Shown in pieces: positions 42,613 through 50,753 of a stretch of DNA of 64,000 nucleotides (position 1 is its first letter; the number at the start of each line of letters is the position of its first letter). This stretch comes from Solidesulfovibrio magneticus RS-1 (GTDB lineage: Bacteria; Desulfobacterota; Desulfovibrionia; Desulfovibrionales; Desulfovibrionaceae), in assembly GCF_000010665.1 (NCBI RefSeq), contig NC_012796.1, positions 806,001 to 870,000 on the forward strand, in the 5' to 3' direction. Below the pieces are notes generated by a model. It was not told the DNA's origin and did no database searches. It was given only the letters and a program-made list of their open reading frames with translations. Position numbers and translations under genes: made by a program.

Positions 42613-44712
42613 ATGCCTACTAATCATCCCAGCATCTGCCGGGGCTGCCATGGCGGCTGCGCGGCTTGGGTGACGGTGGACGGCGGGAGGGTTGTCCGGG
42701 TGCGGCCCAGGGCTGGTTCGCCGTTTAATTTGGGCCACATGTGCGTCAAGGGGCTGTCCGCGCCGGCCATGATGGCACATCCCGACCGGCTGACCGTGCC
42801 GCTGAAGCGTGTGGGAGAGCGCGGGCAGGGCTGTTTCGAGCCGGTCTCCTGGGACGAGGTGATGGCGGCCATTGCCGGGCGGCTCGACGCGTTTCGTCGG
42901 GAGTCCGGCCCCCACAGCGTGGCCCTGGGGCAGGGCACGGGCCGGCCGCACTATTTCCACGTCATCCGGTTTGCCAACACCTTCGGCACGCCCAACTGGT
43001 ACGAGCCGGGGCTGGCCAACTGCTTCATTCCGCGCATCACCGTCTCCAATCTCACCTACGGCGGCTTCGTGGTCGGCGACTATTATGGCGACACGCCACC
43101 GCGCACGATCCTTTTTTGGGGCCACAATCCGCTGGTTTCGGGGCCGGACGGCGAACTGGCCTTTCCGGTCAAAAAGGCCCTGGCCGCCGGAGCGCGCGGC
43201 ATCGCCGTGGACCCCAGGCGCAGCGAAACGGCCCAGCGTTGCGACCTGTGGCTGCCCATTCGTCCGGGAACCGACGCGGCGTTGGCTCTGGGCATGGCCC
43301 GGGCCATCATCGAGGAAGGCTGGTACGACCGGGAGTTCGTCGCGGCCCAGACCCTGGGGTTCGACGAGCTGCGGGCGGCGGTGGCCCACTGCACGCCGGC
43401 CTGGACCGAGGAACGCACCGGCGTGCCCGCCGGTCTTATGCTGGAGGCGGCCCGGCGCTACGCCCTGGACAAGCCCTCCATCCTTGATTGGGGCGTGTCC
43501 CTGGAGCAGAACCCCAACTGCCTGCAAACCGTGCGGGCCGTGGCCGTGCTGCGGGGGCTGACCGGCAATCTCGACATTCCGGGCGGCGACGTGTTCGGGA
43601 CCGAGCTCATCGGGGCCTATCCCGTGCTGCGACAGGCCTTGCCGCCCGAGGCCCAGGCGCTGCGCCTGGGGGCCGAGCGCTTCAAGCTTTTGGGCGGCTT
43701 CCGGGCGTTCATGCCTTCGGCCCATATCCCCACGCTTTTCGGGGCCATGCGCACGGGACAGCCGTATCCGGTGCGGGCGCTGCTGCTTTTCGGCAACAAC
43801 CCCCTGGCCACGGTGGCCGATTCCCGGATGGTGCTTAATAGCCTCAAGGCCCTGGAACTCTTGGTCGTGGCCGACCATTTCCTGACGCCCACGGCCGCCC
43901 TGGCCGATTACGTGCTGCCGGCGGCCATGTGGCCCGAGATGGACGGCGTCATCGAACTGCCGCTGGTGGCCCCGCGCGCGGTCTTCGCCCACCGCCAGCT
44001 GGCGCAGACCGGCCAGTGCCGCCAGATCGAGGCCATGCTGGACGATCTGGCCGTCCGGCTGGGGCTGCCCGGGGCCGGCGAGCCGCTCCACGACATCTTT
44101 AACGCCCGGCTGCGTCCGGCCGGCGTGACCTTTGCCGAACTGGCCAACGGCGGCATGGTCATGCCGCCGCCGACTTACCGCCGCTTTGCCGAAAAAGGCT
44201 TTCGCACGCCCACCCGCAAGGTGGAGCTTTTCTCCAAAGGCTTGGCGCGCCTGGGCTACGATCCGCTGCCCAGCTACGCGCCGCCGCCGGAAAGCCCGGA
44301 AGCCTCGCCCGAGACGGCTCGCGACTATCCGCTGATCCTCACCACCGGGGCGCGGCGCAGCGAATATTTTCACAGCGACGGCCGGCAGATCGCCTCTCTG
44401 CGCGCCCGGCGTCCCGATCCCCTGGCCGAGCTGGGACCGGCCACGGCGGCGGTGCGCGGCATCAGTGACGGCGACTGGGTGCGGGTGCAAAGCCCGCGCG
44501 GGCAGGTCCGCATGCGGGCGCGGGTGACGCCGGACATCATGGAGGGCGTGGCCAGCCTGGACCACGGCTGGTGGTTCCCGGAGCGCGGCCCGGGCAACTT
44601 CGGCGAACTGGAATCCGCCGCCAACGTGCTGACGAGCGCCGGCCCGCCCTACGACCCGGCCTTCGGCTCGTACCAACTGCGGGGGCTGTTATGCGAGGTG
44701 GAGAAGGAATGA
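42613..44712 (+). CDS. Molybdopterin oxidoreductase of the DMSO reductase family, cytoplasmic, acetylene hydratase-like
   Basis: A 699-residue bis-MGD enzyme. The N-terminal [4Fe-4S] site is CRGCHGGC...GHMCVKG (C-x2-C-x3-C then C ~27 residues later). Further: VSWDEVMAAIAGRL, IRFANTFGTPNWYEPGLANCF with a Cys that could ligate Mo or W, and ILFWGHNPLVSGP with AVDPRRSETAQ-CDLWLPIRPGTDAALALG. GLTGNLDIPGGDVF, LLFGNNPLATVADS and the C-terminal DHGWWFPERG complete the fold. There is no Tat signal, so it is cytoplasmic. No electron-transfer or membrane partner gene is adjacent, which with the length and signature recalls acetylene hydratase and related stand-alone enzymes. Substrate unknown. Confidence 0.85.
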   Translation: MPTNHPSICRGCHGGCAAWVTVDGGRVVRVRPRAGSPFNLGHMCVKGLSAPAMMAHPDRLTVPLKRVGERGQGCFEPVSWDEVMAAIAGRLDAFRRESGPHSVALGQGTGRPHYFHVIRFANTFGTPNWYEPGLANCFIPRITVSNLTYGGFVVGDYYGDTPPRTILFWGHNPLVSGPDGELAFPVKKALAAGARGIAVDPRRSETAQRCDLWLPIRPGTDAALALGMARAIIEEGWYDREFVAAQTLGFDELRAAVAHCTPAWTEERTGVPAGLMLEAARRYALDKPSILDWGVSLEQNPNCLQTVRAVAVLRGLTGNLDIPGGDVFGTELIGAYPVLRQALPPEAQALRLGAERFKLLGGFRAFMPSAHIPTLFGAMRTGQPYPVRALLLFGNNPLATVADSRMVLNSLKALELLVVADHFLTPTAALADYVLPAAMWPEMDGVIELPLVAPRAVFAHRQLAQTGQCRQIEAMLDDLAVRLGLPGAGEPLHDIFNARLRPAGVTFAELANGGMVMPPPTYRRFAEKGFRTPTRKVELFSKGLARLGYDPLPSYAPPPESPEASPETARDYPLILTTGARRSEYFHSDGRQIASLRARRPDPLAELGPATAAVRGISDGDWVRVQSPRGQVRMRARVTPDIMEGVASLDHGWWFPERGPGNFGELESAANVLTSAGPPYDPAFGSYQLRGLLCEVEKE

Positions 44713-44719
44713 GGGGGAA

Positions 44720-44780
44720 TGCCTCCGGCGGCCAGGGCGTTGCCCTGGACCCACCGGGGGCCTAAGGCCCCCGGCCCCCC
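44720..44780 (+). repeat. GC-rich palindromic element, family A, copy 5
   Basis: Starts 8 bp after the molybdopterin gene's stop. This copy is longer: two hairpins, CCAGGGCGTTGCCCTGG and CCGGGGGCCTAAGGCCCCCGG, follow the constant TGCCTCCGGCGG. Confidence 0.75.
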
Positions 44781-44817
44781 TTCCTGTTGGGCGTAGCCCA
44801 GCCATTTCGAAGGGGGT

Positions 44818-44852
44818 CTGGGGGAAACGCTTTCTAAAAGCGTTTCCCCCAG
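44818..44852. terminator. Bidirectional Rho-independent terminator
   Basis: A perfect 16-bp stem (CTGGGGGAAACGCTTT and its complement) with loop CTA stands between the convergent molybdopterin and sulfhydrylase genes. Confidence 0.85.
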
Positions 44853-44870
44853 TCTTCGTCTTCTCTTTCT

Positions 44871-46181
44871 CTAAGCGCTGGCAGCCCTAAGCGCCTGATC
44901 CAGGTCCGCGATGATGTCTTCCACATCCTCGATGCCGACCGAGATACGCACCATGTCCGGGGTGACGCCGGCTTCGAGCTGTTCGGCCGACGTAAGCTGG
45001 GAATGGGTGGTGCTGGCCGGATGGATGACCAAGGTCTTGGCGTCCAGGATGTTGGCCAGGTGCGAGCACAGCTTCACCGAGGCGATGAACTTGCGCCCGG
45101 CCTCCAGGCCGCCCTTGACGCCAAAGCCGAAGACCGCGCCGGGGCCGATGGGGAAGAGCGCCTTGGCCCGGCTATGATCCTTGTGGCTGGCTAGGCCGGC
45201 GTAGTTGACCCAAGTGACGGCCGGATGGCTTTCTAGGAATTCCGCCACTTTCTGGGCGTTGGCGCAATGGGCCTTGGCCCGCAGCGGCAACGTCTCCAGC
45301 CCCTGGATGATGAGGAAGCTGTTAAAGGGCGAAGGCGTGGCCCCGATGTCGCGCATAAGGCCCGTGCGTACCTTGGTGCAAAAGGCCGAGCAGGGCGTGC
45401 CGCCTTCCAGCGAGCACAGCATCTCCCAGAAATTGGCCCCGTGGTAGGTCGGGTCCGGGGCGGTGATCTCCGGGAACTTGCCGCCGACGGACCAATCGAA
45501 GTTGCCGCCCTCGACAATGGCTCCGCCGATGGCCGTGCCGTGGCCGCCGATGATTTTAGTCAGCGAATAAACCGCGATGTCCGCCCCAAGCTCGAAGGGG
45601 TTCAATATGGGCGGCGCGGCCACGGTGTTGTCCACCACGAAGGGCAGGCCGTGGTCATGGGCCACCTTGGCGATGGCCGGCAGATCGTCGACGTTGCAGC
45701 GCGGGTTGCCGATGGTCTCGGTGTAGACCAGGCGCGTGTTCTCGTCGATGGCGGCGGCGAAATTGGCCGGGTTCGACGAATCGACGAAGCGCACCTCGAT
45801 GCCGAAACGCTTGAGGGTGTGCTCGAAAAGGGTGTGCGTGCCGCCGTAGAGATTGAGCCCCGAGACGATGTTCTGGCCGGCCTTGGTGATGGCGGCGATG
45901 GCGTAGAAAATGGCGGCCATGCCCGATGCCGTGCACACGCAGGCGCTGGCCCCGTGCAGGGCGGCCAGCCGGCGTTCCAGCACGTCGGTGGTGGGGTTGC
46001 CCAGGCGCGTGTAGATGTAGCCGCCTTCTTTCAGGGCAAAGAGGTTGGCGGCATGCTCGGGATCGCGGAACAGATAGCTCGTGGTTTGGTGGATGGGCAC
46101 GGCCCGGGACAGGGTGTCGGCGTCCGGGGCATGCCCGGCGTGCAGGGCCAGGGTTTGGGCGTGCCAGGTGTTGTCGGCCAT
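44871..46181 (-). CDS. metY: O-acetylhomoserine sulfhydrylase (Cys/Met metabolism PLP enzyme)
   Basis: A 436-residue PLP enzyme that makes homocysteine from O-acetylhomoserine and sulfide (or methionine from methanethiol). Motifs: [29 protein letters not shown] at the N-terminus in pieces, [47 protein letters not shown] with the phosphate-binding residues, [43 protein letters not shown] with the Schiff-base lysine, and [13 protein letters not shown] near the C-terminus. Length ~430 is typical of MetY rather than the ~390 of MetB/MetC. Direct sulfhydrylation suits a sulfide-producing organism. A promoter with a palindrome is seen upstream. Confidence 0.93.
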   Translation of the reverse strand: MADNTWHAQTLALHAGHAPDADTLSRAVPIHQTTSYLFRDPEHAANLFALKEGGYIYTRLGNPTTDVLERRLAALHGASACVCTASGMAAIFYAIAAITKAGQNIVSGLNLYGGTHTLFEHTLKRFGIEVRFVDSSNPANFAAAIDENTRLVYTETIGNPRCNVDDLPAIAKVAHDHGLPFVVDNTVAAPPILNPFELGADIAVYSLTKIIGGHGTAIGGAIVEGGNFDWSVGGKFPEITAPDPTYHGANFWEMLCSLEGGTPCSAFCTKVRTGLMRDIGATPSPFNSFLIIQGLETLPLRAKAHCANAQKVAEFLESHPAVTWVNYAGLASHKDHSRAKALFPIGPGAVFGFGVKGGLEAGRKFIASVKLCSHLANILDAKTLVIHPASTTHSQLTSAEQLEAGVTPDMVRISVGIEDVEDIIADLDQALRAASA

Positions 46182-46241
46182 GTTGATGCCTCGCCGGTTA
46201 GACGGTGTCGCCCGGGGAATGCGGGCATGGTGACCTTGTAT

Positions 46242-46269
46242 ACTATACTCATTTAGTAGGAAAGACCAA
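46242..46269 (-). promoter_or_regulatory. metY promoter with 13-bp palindrome
   Basis: On the minus strand TTGGTC (46269-46264), a 16-bp spacer and TATAGT (46247-46242) form a sigma-70-like promoter about 60 bp before ATG 46181. The palindrome TACT-CATTT-AGTA (46246-46258) lies within the spacer and touches the -10, where a repressor dimer would block transcription. Confidence 0.5.
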
Positions 46270-46387
46270 AAAACGCTCAGGAGTTACCGGCCCGGCGCGC
46301 CTTGCTCCTTGACAAGCCGGGGAGGGCGACCCACCATGCGGCCGGCCGTTTTGACCGGCGGCTCCCAACGTCATACCGGAGGTTCCC

Positions 46388-47083
46388 ATGCGTCTGCACG
46401 CATTTTATCATGTTCCCTTCGAAGAAGTCGGAGCCATCGGCCTGTGGGCCGCCGAACGCGGCCATGAGGTCGTTTCCACCAGCCTGTACGCCGACGAGAC
46501 GCCGCCGTCGCCCGCCGACTACGACATGCTCGTGGTCATGGGCGGCCCCATGGGCGTATACGACGAAAAGCAGTATCCGTGGCTGGCCGCCGAGAAAAAG
46601 GCCATCGAGGCCGGCGTGGCCTCGGGCAAGCCGGTGCTTGGCGTGTGCCTGGGCGCGCAGCTCCTCTCGGTGGTCCTGGGCGGCTCGGTGTCGCGCAATC
46701 CGGTCCCGGAAATCGGCTGGTTCAAGGTGACCATGACCCCGGAAGGGCTGGCCGAGCCGGTTTTCGCCGGCTTCCCCGAGTCCTACTACGCCTTCCACTG
46801 GCACGGCGACACCTTCGCCATCCCCCCCGGCGCCGTGCACGCGGCCTCCTCGGCCGCTTGCGCCAATCAGGCCTTTGTCTATAAGCACAAGGTCGTGGGG
46901 CTGCAATACCATCTGGAAACCACGCCGATGGGGATGCAAAACCTCATCAAACACTGCGCCGCCGATGTGGCGGTTCCCGGACCAACCGTGCACCATCCCA
47001 AGCAGATGCACGCCGGACGCGAAGTGTTCCCGGCCATCAAGGCCCTGACCTACCAGTTTCTCGACGCCCTGGCTTCGGCCTGA
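46388..47083 (+). CDS. Type 1 glutamine amidotransferase (GMP synthase-like, GATase1)
   Basis: A 231-residue class I amidotransferase domain protein. The nucleophile lies in GVCLGAQLL (Cys ~84), the catalytic His in GLQYHLETT (~171) with a Glu two residues on. LVVMGGPMGVYDE forms the oxyanion region and FHWHGDTFAIPPGAVHAASS matches the GuaA-related branch. Such stand-alone proteins cleave glutamine or act on gamma-glutamyl compounds; the partner is unknown. ATG 46388 has GGAGG upstream (CGGAGGTTCCC). It is divergent from metY and is followed by two small genes in the same direction. Confidence 0.87.
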   Translation: MRLHAFYHVPFEEVGAIGLWAAERGHEVVSTSLYADETPPSPADYDMLVVMGGPMGVYDEKQYPWLAAEKKAIEAGVASGKPVLGVCLGAQLLSVVLGGSVSRNPVPEIGWFKVTMTPEGLAEPVFAGFPESYYAFHWHGDTFAIPPGAVHAASSAACANQAFVYKHKVVGLQYHLETTPMGMQNLIKHCAADVAVPGPTVHHPKQMHAGREVFPAIKALTYQFLDALASA

Positions 47084-47131
47084 TCGGACAATGCCTACGT
47101 CGCCCGGCGCGGATCGGGCAAGGAGTACGGG

Positions 47132-47605
47132 ATGCGCAAGAAGGAACGGGAAATCAAGGACAAGGCGATCCTCGAACAACTGCTCATGCAGTCGCGGATC
47201 TGCCGCCTTGGGCTCTTCGACGGTCAATGGCCCTATGTCGTGCCGGTCAACATGGGCTACGAGCCGGGCCGCATCTATTTTCATTCCTCGAAAAAAGGGA
47301 AGAAAATGGACATCCTGCGGGCCAATCCCAACGTGTGCTTTGAACTCGACGCCGATGTGGAGATCGTCACCGGAGATCGGCCCTGCGACTGGACCACTTA
47401 TTATAAGTCCATCATTGGTTTCGGCACGGCCGTGATCCTCGAAGACGAAGCGGAAAAGCTGGCCGGCCTCAAGGTCATCATGCGCCGCCACGGCGGCCCG
47501 GCCGACGGCTTCAAACCCGAAGTCGTGCCCGTCACGGCCGTGGTGCGCATCGACATCGCGTCCATGACCGGCAAGGCCAACCCGCCCCACGGCGAGTGGG
47601 ATTAG
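47132..47605 (+). CDS. Pyridoxamine 5'-phosphate oxidase-like flavin-binding protein (NimA-like)
   Basis: A 157-residue protein with the split-barrel flavin-binding fold: ILEQLLMQSRICRLGLFDGQWPYVVPVNMGYEPGRIYFHSSKKGKKMDILRANPNVCFELD (seen as consecutive strands), followed by TTYYKSIIGFGTAVILEDEAEKLAGLKVIMRRHGG. This is the pattern of NimA and other PNPOx-like proteins that bind FMN or heme and reduce nitroaromatic or quinone substrates. Function in this organism is unknown. It starts 48 bp after the amidotransferase gene and may be co-transcribed. Confidence 0.85.
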   Translation: MRKKEREIKDKAILEQLLMQSRICRLGLFDGQWPYVVPVNMGYEPGRIYFHSSKKGKKMDILRANPNVCFELDADVEIVTGDRPCDWTTYYKSIIGFGTAVILEDEAEKLAGLKVIMRRHGGPADGFKPEVVPVTAVVRIDIASMTGKANPPHGEWD

Positions 47606-47626
47606 CACGTTCCTACGGAGGCCGCC

Positions 47627-48217
47627 ATGCGCATCGTCTTTGTCGGTGATTCGCTGACCGTTGGCGTCGGCGACGAAACCTACCTGGGCTGGCCCGGCCG
47701 GCTGTGCGCCGCCTCGTCGGCCGCCGGCCTGCCGCTTACCCTCTACAACCTGGGCGTGCGCTCAGAAACCAGCCGCCACATCAAAAACCGCCTCGGCCGC
47801 GAACTGCCGCCGCGCCTGCTCCCCCGCGACGAGGCCCGCGTCGTGCTGTCCTTTGGCGTCAACGACGCCAAGATCGAAAACGGCCGGCGCAAGGTCGAAC
47901 TGGCCGAATCCGTGGACAACCTTTTCGAGATCGTCAGCAAAACCAGCTCCCTGTGCCCGACGCTCATGGTCGGGCCGCCGCCGGTCCTCGACGACGCCTA
48001 CCGGGCGCGCATCGAGGAACTCTCCGACGTCTTCGCCGGCAGCTGCGCCGAAATGGGACTGCCCTACCTCGACATGTGCCGGCCGCTGTGCCGGCAGTCC
48101 GCCTACCTCGACAGCCTGGCCGCCGTGGGCGACGGCTACCACCCCGGCGCGGCCGGCTACGCCGCCTTCGCGGCGCGCGTTGGGGAGTGGGAGGCTTGGC
48201 AGGGGTGGTTTGTTTAG
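47627..48217 (+). CDS. SGNH/GDSL-family esterase/lipase
   Basis: A 196-residue hydrolase with the four SGNH blocks: block I FVGDSLTVGVGD with nucleophile Ser9, block II NLGVRSETS with the oxyanion Gly, block III LSFGVNDAK with Asn, and block V DGYHPGAAGYAAFA with the His and an Asp two residues before it. No signal peptide, so it is cytosolic. Typical activities are esterase, lysophospholipase or deacetylase; none can be chosen. ATG 47627 has GGAGG (ACGGAGGCCGCC) upstream and the gene lies 21 bp from the preceding stop. Confidence 0.85.
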   Translation: MRIVFVGDSLTVGVGDETYLGWPGRLCAASSAAGLPLTLYNLGVRSETSRHIKNRLGRELPPRLLPRDEARVVLSFGVNDAKIENGRRKVELAESVDNLFEIVSKTSSLCPTLMVGPPPVLDDAYRARIEELSDVFAGSCAEMGLPYLDMCRPLCRQSAYLDSLAAVGDGYHPGAAGYAAFAARVGEWEAWQGWFV

Positions 48218-48249
48218 GGAGTGAGGGGGAGAAGGGGAGAAGATGAAGA

Positions 48250-48297
48250 GGCCTCCGGCGGCTGGGAGCCTGAGGCCCCCAGACCCCCCGAATGGGG
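48250..48297 (+). repeat. GC-rich palindromic element, family A, copy 6
   Basis: Located 33 bp after the esterase stop in terminator orientation: GCCTCCGGCGGCTGGGAGCC, TGAGGCCCCC and CCCCCCGAATGGGG. This copy has one altered base in its main hairpin arm. Confidence 0.7.
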
Positions 48298-48380
48298 AAA
48301 GGGTTAAAGGGGGTATCGACGGGGTTGGTGCTCTGTCGGCCGGGAAGTTAAAAGGCCGGTGTTGAGGATGAAGAAAAGAT

Positions 48381-48415
48381 GAGGCCCTCGAAGTCCGCCA
48401 GGATTCGAGGGCCTC
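48381..48415. terminator. Hairpin, probable terminator
   Basis: A 12-bp perfect stem (GAGGCCCTCGAA and its complement) with an 11-nt loop lies between the convergent esterase and lrgB genes. It is followed only by TTGTA, so it is weak by itself. Confidence 0.55.
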
Positions 48416-48508
48416 TTGTATGGAGAGCAGCGGCTGGTCTGGTAGCCGCCGCCGGAGGGGGCGAAAAAATTACTGTTCTCGTCCAGGGCACCACCCGTCC
48501 CCCTAAAA

Positions 48509-48590
48509 CCCCTATGGGGGGTCCGGGGGCCTCAGGCCCCCGGCGGAGAGGGTAAGGCAGAGGCAGCGCCTCTCCTGGCCGCCGGAGGCA
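48509..48590 (-). repeat. GC-rich palindromic element, family A, copy 7 (with insertion)
   Basis: It ends 5 bp beyond the lrgB stop, in terminator orientation. Between the main hairpin GGGGGCCTCAGGCCCCC and the terminal CCGCCGGAGGC this copy carries ~25 extra bases that form GAGAGG...CCTCTC, an added third stem. Confidence 0.7.
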
Positions 48591-48595
48591 AAAAA

Positions 48596-49285
48596 CTACG
48601 ATTCCAGCAGCGAAATGGCCGGGCCGATGAGGGCGCAGGTGACGCCGGCGAGGATCATGACCAGGCCGGCGATGGCTCCTTCTTCTTCGCCGGCTTCCAG
48701 GGCCCGGGCCACGCCGGCCCCGTGGGCGCCCATGCCGAGCATGGCTCCGCGGGCCAGGGCGGTGCGCAGGGGCAGCACCTTGAGCAGCATGCCGCCCAGC
48801 GACGCACCCAGGATGCCGGTGGCGATGACGCACACGGCGGCCAGATCCGGCGCGCCGCCCACTTCCCGGGCAAAGTCCATGGCAAAGGGCGTGGTGAACG
48901 ACCGGGGCAGAAGCGACAGGCGCATTTCCTGGGACAGTCCAAGCAGCCCCGAGAGCAGCCAGCCGCCGCCGAACGCCAGGCCGCAGCCCACCGCGACGCC
49001 CACGGCCAGGGTCGGCCAGTGGCGTTTGATAAGTGCGCGGTGTTCGTAGATGGGCACGGCAAAGGCGACGGTGGCCGGGCCGAGCAGCAGCAGCAACCAC
49101 TGGCCGCCGCGCATGTATTCGCTGTAGCCGGCGTGCAGGACGATGGTCAGCCCCAGGCACAGCACGCAGGTGAGAAGCAGCGGCGAGGTCCACCAGGCGC
49201 GCACGTAGTGCCGGGCGACACGCGAGACGACATAGGCGGCCAGGGTGGCCGCCAGCCAGAACAGGGCGGAATGGTTAGCGGACAT
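48596..49285 (-). CDS. lrgB: LrgB/CidB-family membrane protein
   Basis: A 229-residue protein with about six or seven membrane helices. Family markers are WLLLLLGPATVAFAVPIYEHRALIKRHW, LGLSQEMRLSLLPRSFTTPFAMDFA and AAVCVIATGILGASLGGMLLK with MGAHGAGVARALE near the end. LrgB works with LrgA; the pair is linked to control of cell lysis in Firmicutes, to pyruvate uptake and to glycolate export in plastids. Here the gene overlaps lrgA by 11 bp. The lactate/glycolate-type dehydrogenase elsewhere in the window makes the transport role attractive, but no direct link is shown. Confidence 0.88.
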   Translation of the reverse strand: MSANHSALFWLAATLAAYVVSRVARHYVRAWWTSPLLLTCVLCLGLTIVLHAGYSEYMRGGQWLLLLLGPATVAFAVPIYEHRALIKRHWPTLAVGVAVGCGLAFGGGWLLSGLLGLSQEMRLSLLPRSFTTPFAMDFAREVGGAPDLAAVCVIATGILGASLGGMLLKVLPLRTALARGAMLGMGAHGAGVARALEAGEEEGAIAGLVMILAGVTCALIGPAISLLES

Positions 49286-49679
49286 GGCGCGACCTCAGGC
49301 GGATGTGCAGTTCCACGGCCAGGGCCGTGCCGGCCATCACCGAGAGGATGCCGACGACGATAACGGCCAGGATCTTGAGTCCCGTGGACCCCAGCAGTTC
49401 GGCATGGTCCCGCAGCACCACCGCCGCCGGGACGAAAAAGAGCAGCATATGGTTTAAAAGCCCCTTGGCTCCCAGACGCAGGCAGCCCACGGGCAGCGCG
49501 CCGGTGGCCAAAAGCGCCAGCAGCACGGCCATGCCGGCCACGCCGCCCGGGATGGGCAGCCCGGCCGCGCGCACGGCCGCGTCGCAGATCCACCACAGGC
49601 CGATCAGGGCGATGCCTTGGGCCGTGGTCTCGACGAGGCCTCGCAGATTGTTTTTCATTTTTGTTGTTTCCAGTGTCAT
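49275..49679 (-). CDS. lrgA: LrgA/CidA-family holin-like membrane protein
   Basis: A 134-residue protein with four membrane helices: IALIGLWWICDAAVRAAGLPIPGGVAGMAVLLALLATG (first two, with the typical PIPGGVAGM turn), then LLFFVPAAVVLRDHAELLG and a final helix. The signature LPIPGGVAGM and FFVPAAVV match the LrgA/CidA family. ATG 49679 has AAGGAG 8 nt upstream. First gene of the lrgAB pair, divergent from a LysR regulator whose binding site is likely in the 94-bp interval. Confidence 0.87.
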   Translation of the reverse strand: MTLETTKMKNNLRGLVETTAQGIALIGLWWICDAAVRAAGLPIPGGVAGMAVLLALLATGALPVGCLRLGAKGLLNHMLLFFVPAAVVLRDHAELLGSTGLKILAVIVVGILSVMAGTALAVELHIRLRSRHVR

Positions 49680-49742
49680 GGCGGCAACTCCTTGCCTGGA
49701 AATCAGATAGGTATGCTTGGCCCATTTGTGAAATGAATTGTC

Positions 49743-49769
49743 GGAATGAAAACTATTCCGTATTGGAAT
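49743..49769. promoter_or_regulatory. Triple GGAAT/ATTCC operator between lrgAB and lysR
   Basis: GGAAT at 49743-49747 and the palindrome ATTCC-GTATT-GGAAT at 49755-49769 give three half-sites in the divergent interval. The 15-bp palindrome has the T-N11-A form of LysR-type boxes. It touches the regulator's own start, so auto-repression is expected. Confidence 0.6.
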
Positions 49770-49773
49770 GGGC

Positions 49774-50652
49774 ATGGAGCTGCGCAATCTGAAAGCGTTC
49801 GTGGAAGTGGTGCGCCAGGGCGGGTTTTCCAAGGCGGCCCGGGCGCTTTTCTCCACCCAGTCCACGGTGAGCAAGGCGGTGGGGCAGCTGGAGGCCGAGT
49901 GCGGCGAGGCGCTTTTGGAGCGGCTGGGGACCGGCGTGCGCCTGACGGCGGCCGGGGAGCTGGTTTACGCCCGGGCCTTGGCCATGCTGGCCGAGAGCGA
50001 GCATCTGGCGGCCGAGCTGGCCGATTTGCGCGGGCTACTCTCGGGCCGGCTGCGCCTGGGGCTGCCGATTTTCGGCAGCGCCCGGCTTTTCGCGCCGCTT
50101 TTCGCCGAGTATCGCAGCCGCTGGCCCAATGTGGAGATTGAGCTCATGGAGCAGGGCAGCGCCCGGCTGGAGGAGGCGCTCTTGGCCGGCGAAGTGGAGC
50201 TTGGCGTGTCGCTTTTGCCCATTGGCGAGGCCTTTTCCTGGCAGCCGGTGCGCGACGATCCCATGATGGCCGTGCTGGCCGCCGACCATCCTCTGCGCGG
50301 CCGGGAGCGCCTGCGGCTGGCGGAATTGGCCAACGATCCGTTTATCCTTTTTGAGCAGGGGTTCGCCCTCAATACGCGCATCGAGCACGCTTGTTCCCTG
50401 CGGGGCTTTGCGCCGCGCCTGGCGGCCCGCAGCGGCCAGCTGGATTTCATCATTGCCCTGGTGGCGGCCGGTCTTGGGGTGGCCTTGCTGCCGCGCCTGT
50501 TGACCGAAGGGCGCAATCTGGAGCCGCTGGGCGTGGTGCTGGTGGACGAGACTGATCTGCGCTGGCGGGCGGCGCTGTCCTGGCGCAAAGGGGCGCGGTT
50601 GTCGCCGGCGGCCCGGGCCTGGCTGGTCCTGGCCCGGGAAAAGCTGGCCTGA
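49774..50652 (+). CDS. LysR-type transcriptional regulator, probable regulator of lrgAB
   Basis: A 292-residue regulator. The N-terminal winged helix is MELRNLKAFVEVVRQGGFSKAARALFSTQSTVSKAVGQLEAECGEALLER (read in segments, residues 1-50). The C-terminal effector domain has two periplasmic-binding-like lobes, with GRLRLGLPIFGSARLFAPLFAEYRSRWPNVEIELMEQGS and GQLDFIIALVAAGLGVALLPR. ATG 49774 is preferred over 49768, because the earlier codon overlaps the operator palindrome. Divergent position relative to lrgAB matches the CidR arrangement, in which acetate- or pyruvate-type metabolites are the inducer (known for CidR; inferred here). Confidence 0.88.
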   Translation: MELRNLKAFVEVVRQGGFSKAARALFSTQSTVSKAVGQLEAECGEALLERLGTGVRLTAAGELVYARALAMLAESEHLAAELADLRGLLSGRLRLGLPIFGSARLFAPLFAEYRSRWPNVEIELMEQGSARLEEALLAGEVELGVSLLPIGEAFSWQPVRDDPMMAVLAADHPLRGRERLRLAELANDPFILFEQGFALNTRIEHACSLRGFAPRLAARSGQLDFIIALVAAGLGVALLPRLLTEGRNLEPLGVVLVDETDLRWRAALSWRKGARLSPAARAWLVLAREKLA

Positions 50653-50691
50653 CGGCGGCGCGGGGGAGCTGGGAGGCGGCAAAAACGCAAA

Positions 50692-50733
50692 AACACCCGA
50701 AGCGCGCCGGCCGGGCCGGGCGCTTCGGGCGTT
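50692..50733. terminator. Bidirectional Rho-independent terminator
   Basis: A stem of about 13 bp (ACACCCGAAGCGC with GCGCTTCGGGCGT, one mismatch) closed by GCCGG pairs, with A and T runs outside, lies between the convergent lysR and peroxiredoxin genes. Confidence 0.8.
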
Positions 50734-50753
50734 TTCAAGGCCTAGGGAGCTGT

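Noticed and set aside
42574-44676. A 700-codon open frame antisense to the molybdopterin gene
   Set aside because: It follows from high GC at third positions, has no recognisable domain, a Gly/His/Arg-rich composition and no ribosome-binding site.
46182-46387. SAM riboswitch in the metY leader
   Set aside because: The leader after the predicted promoter is only ~55 nt and shows no SAM-riboswitch core; a palindromic operator explains regulation better.
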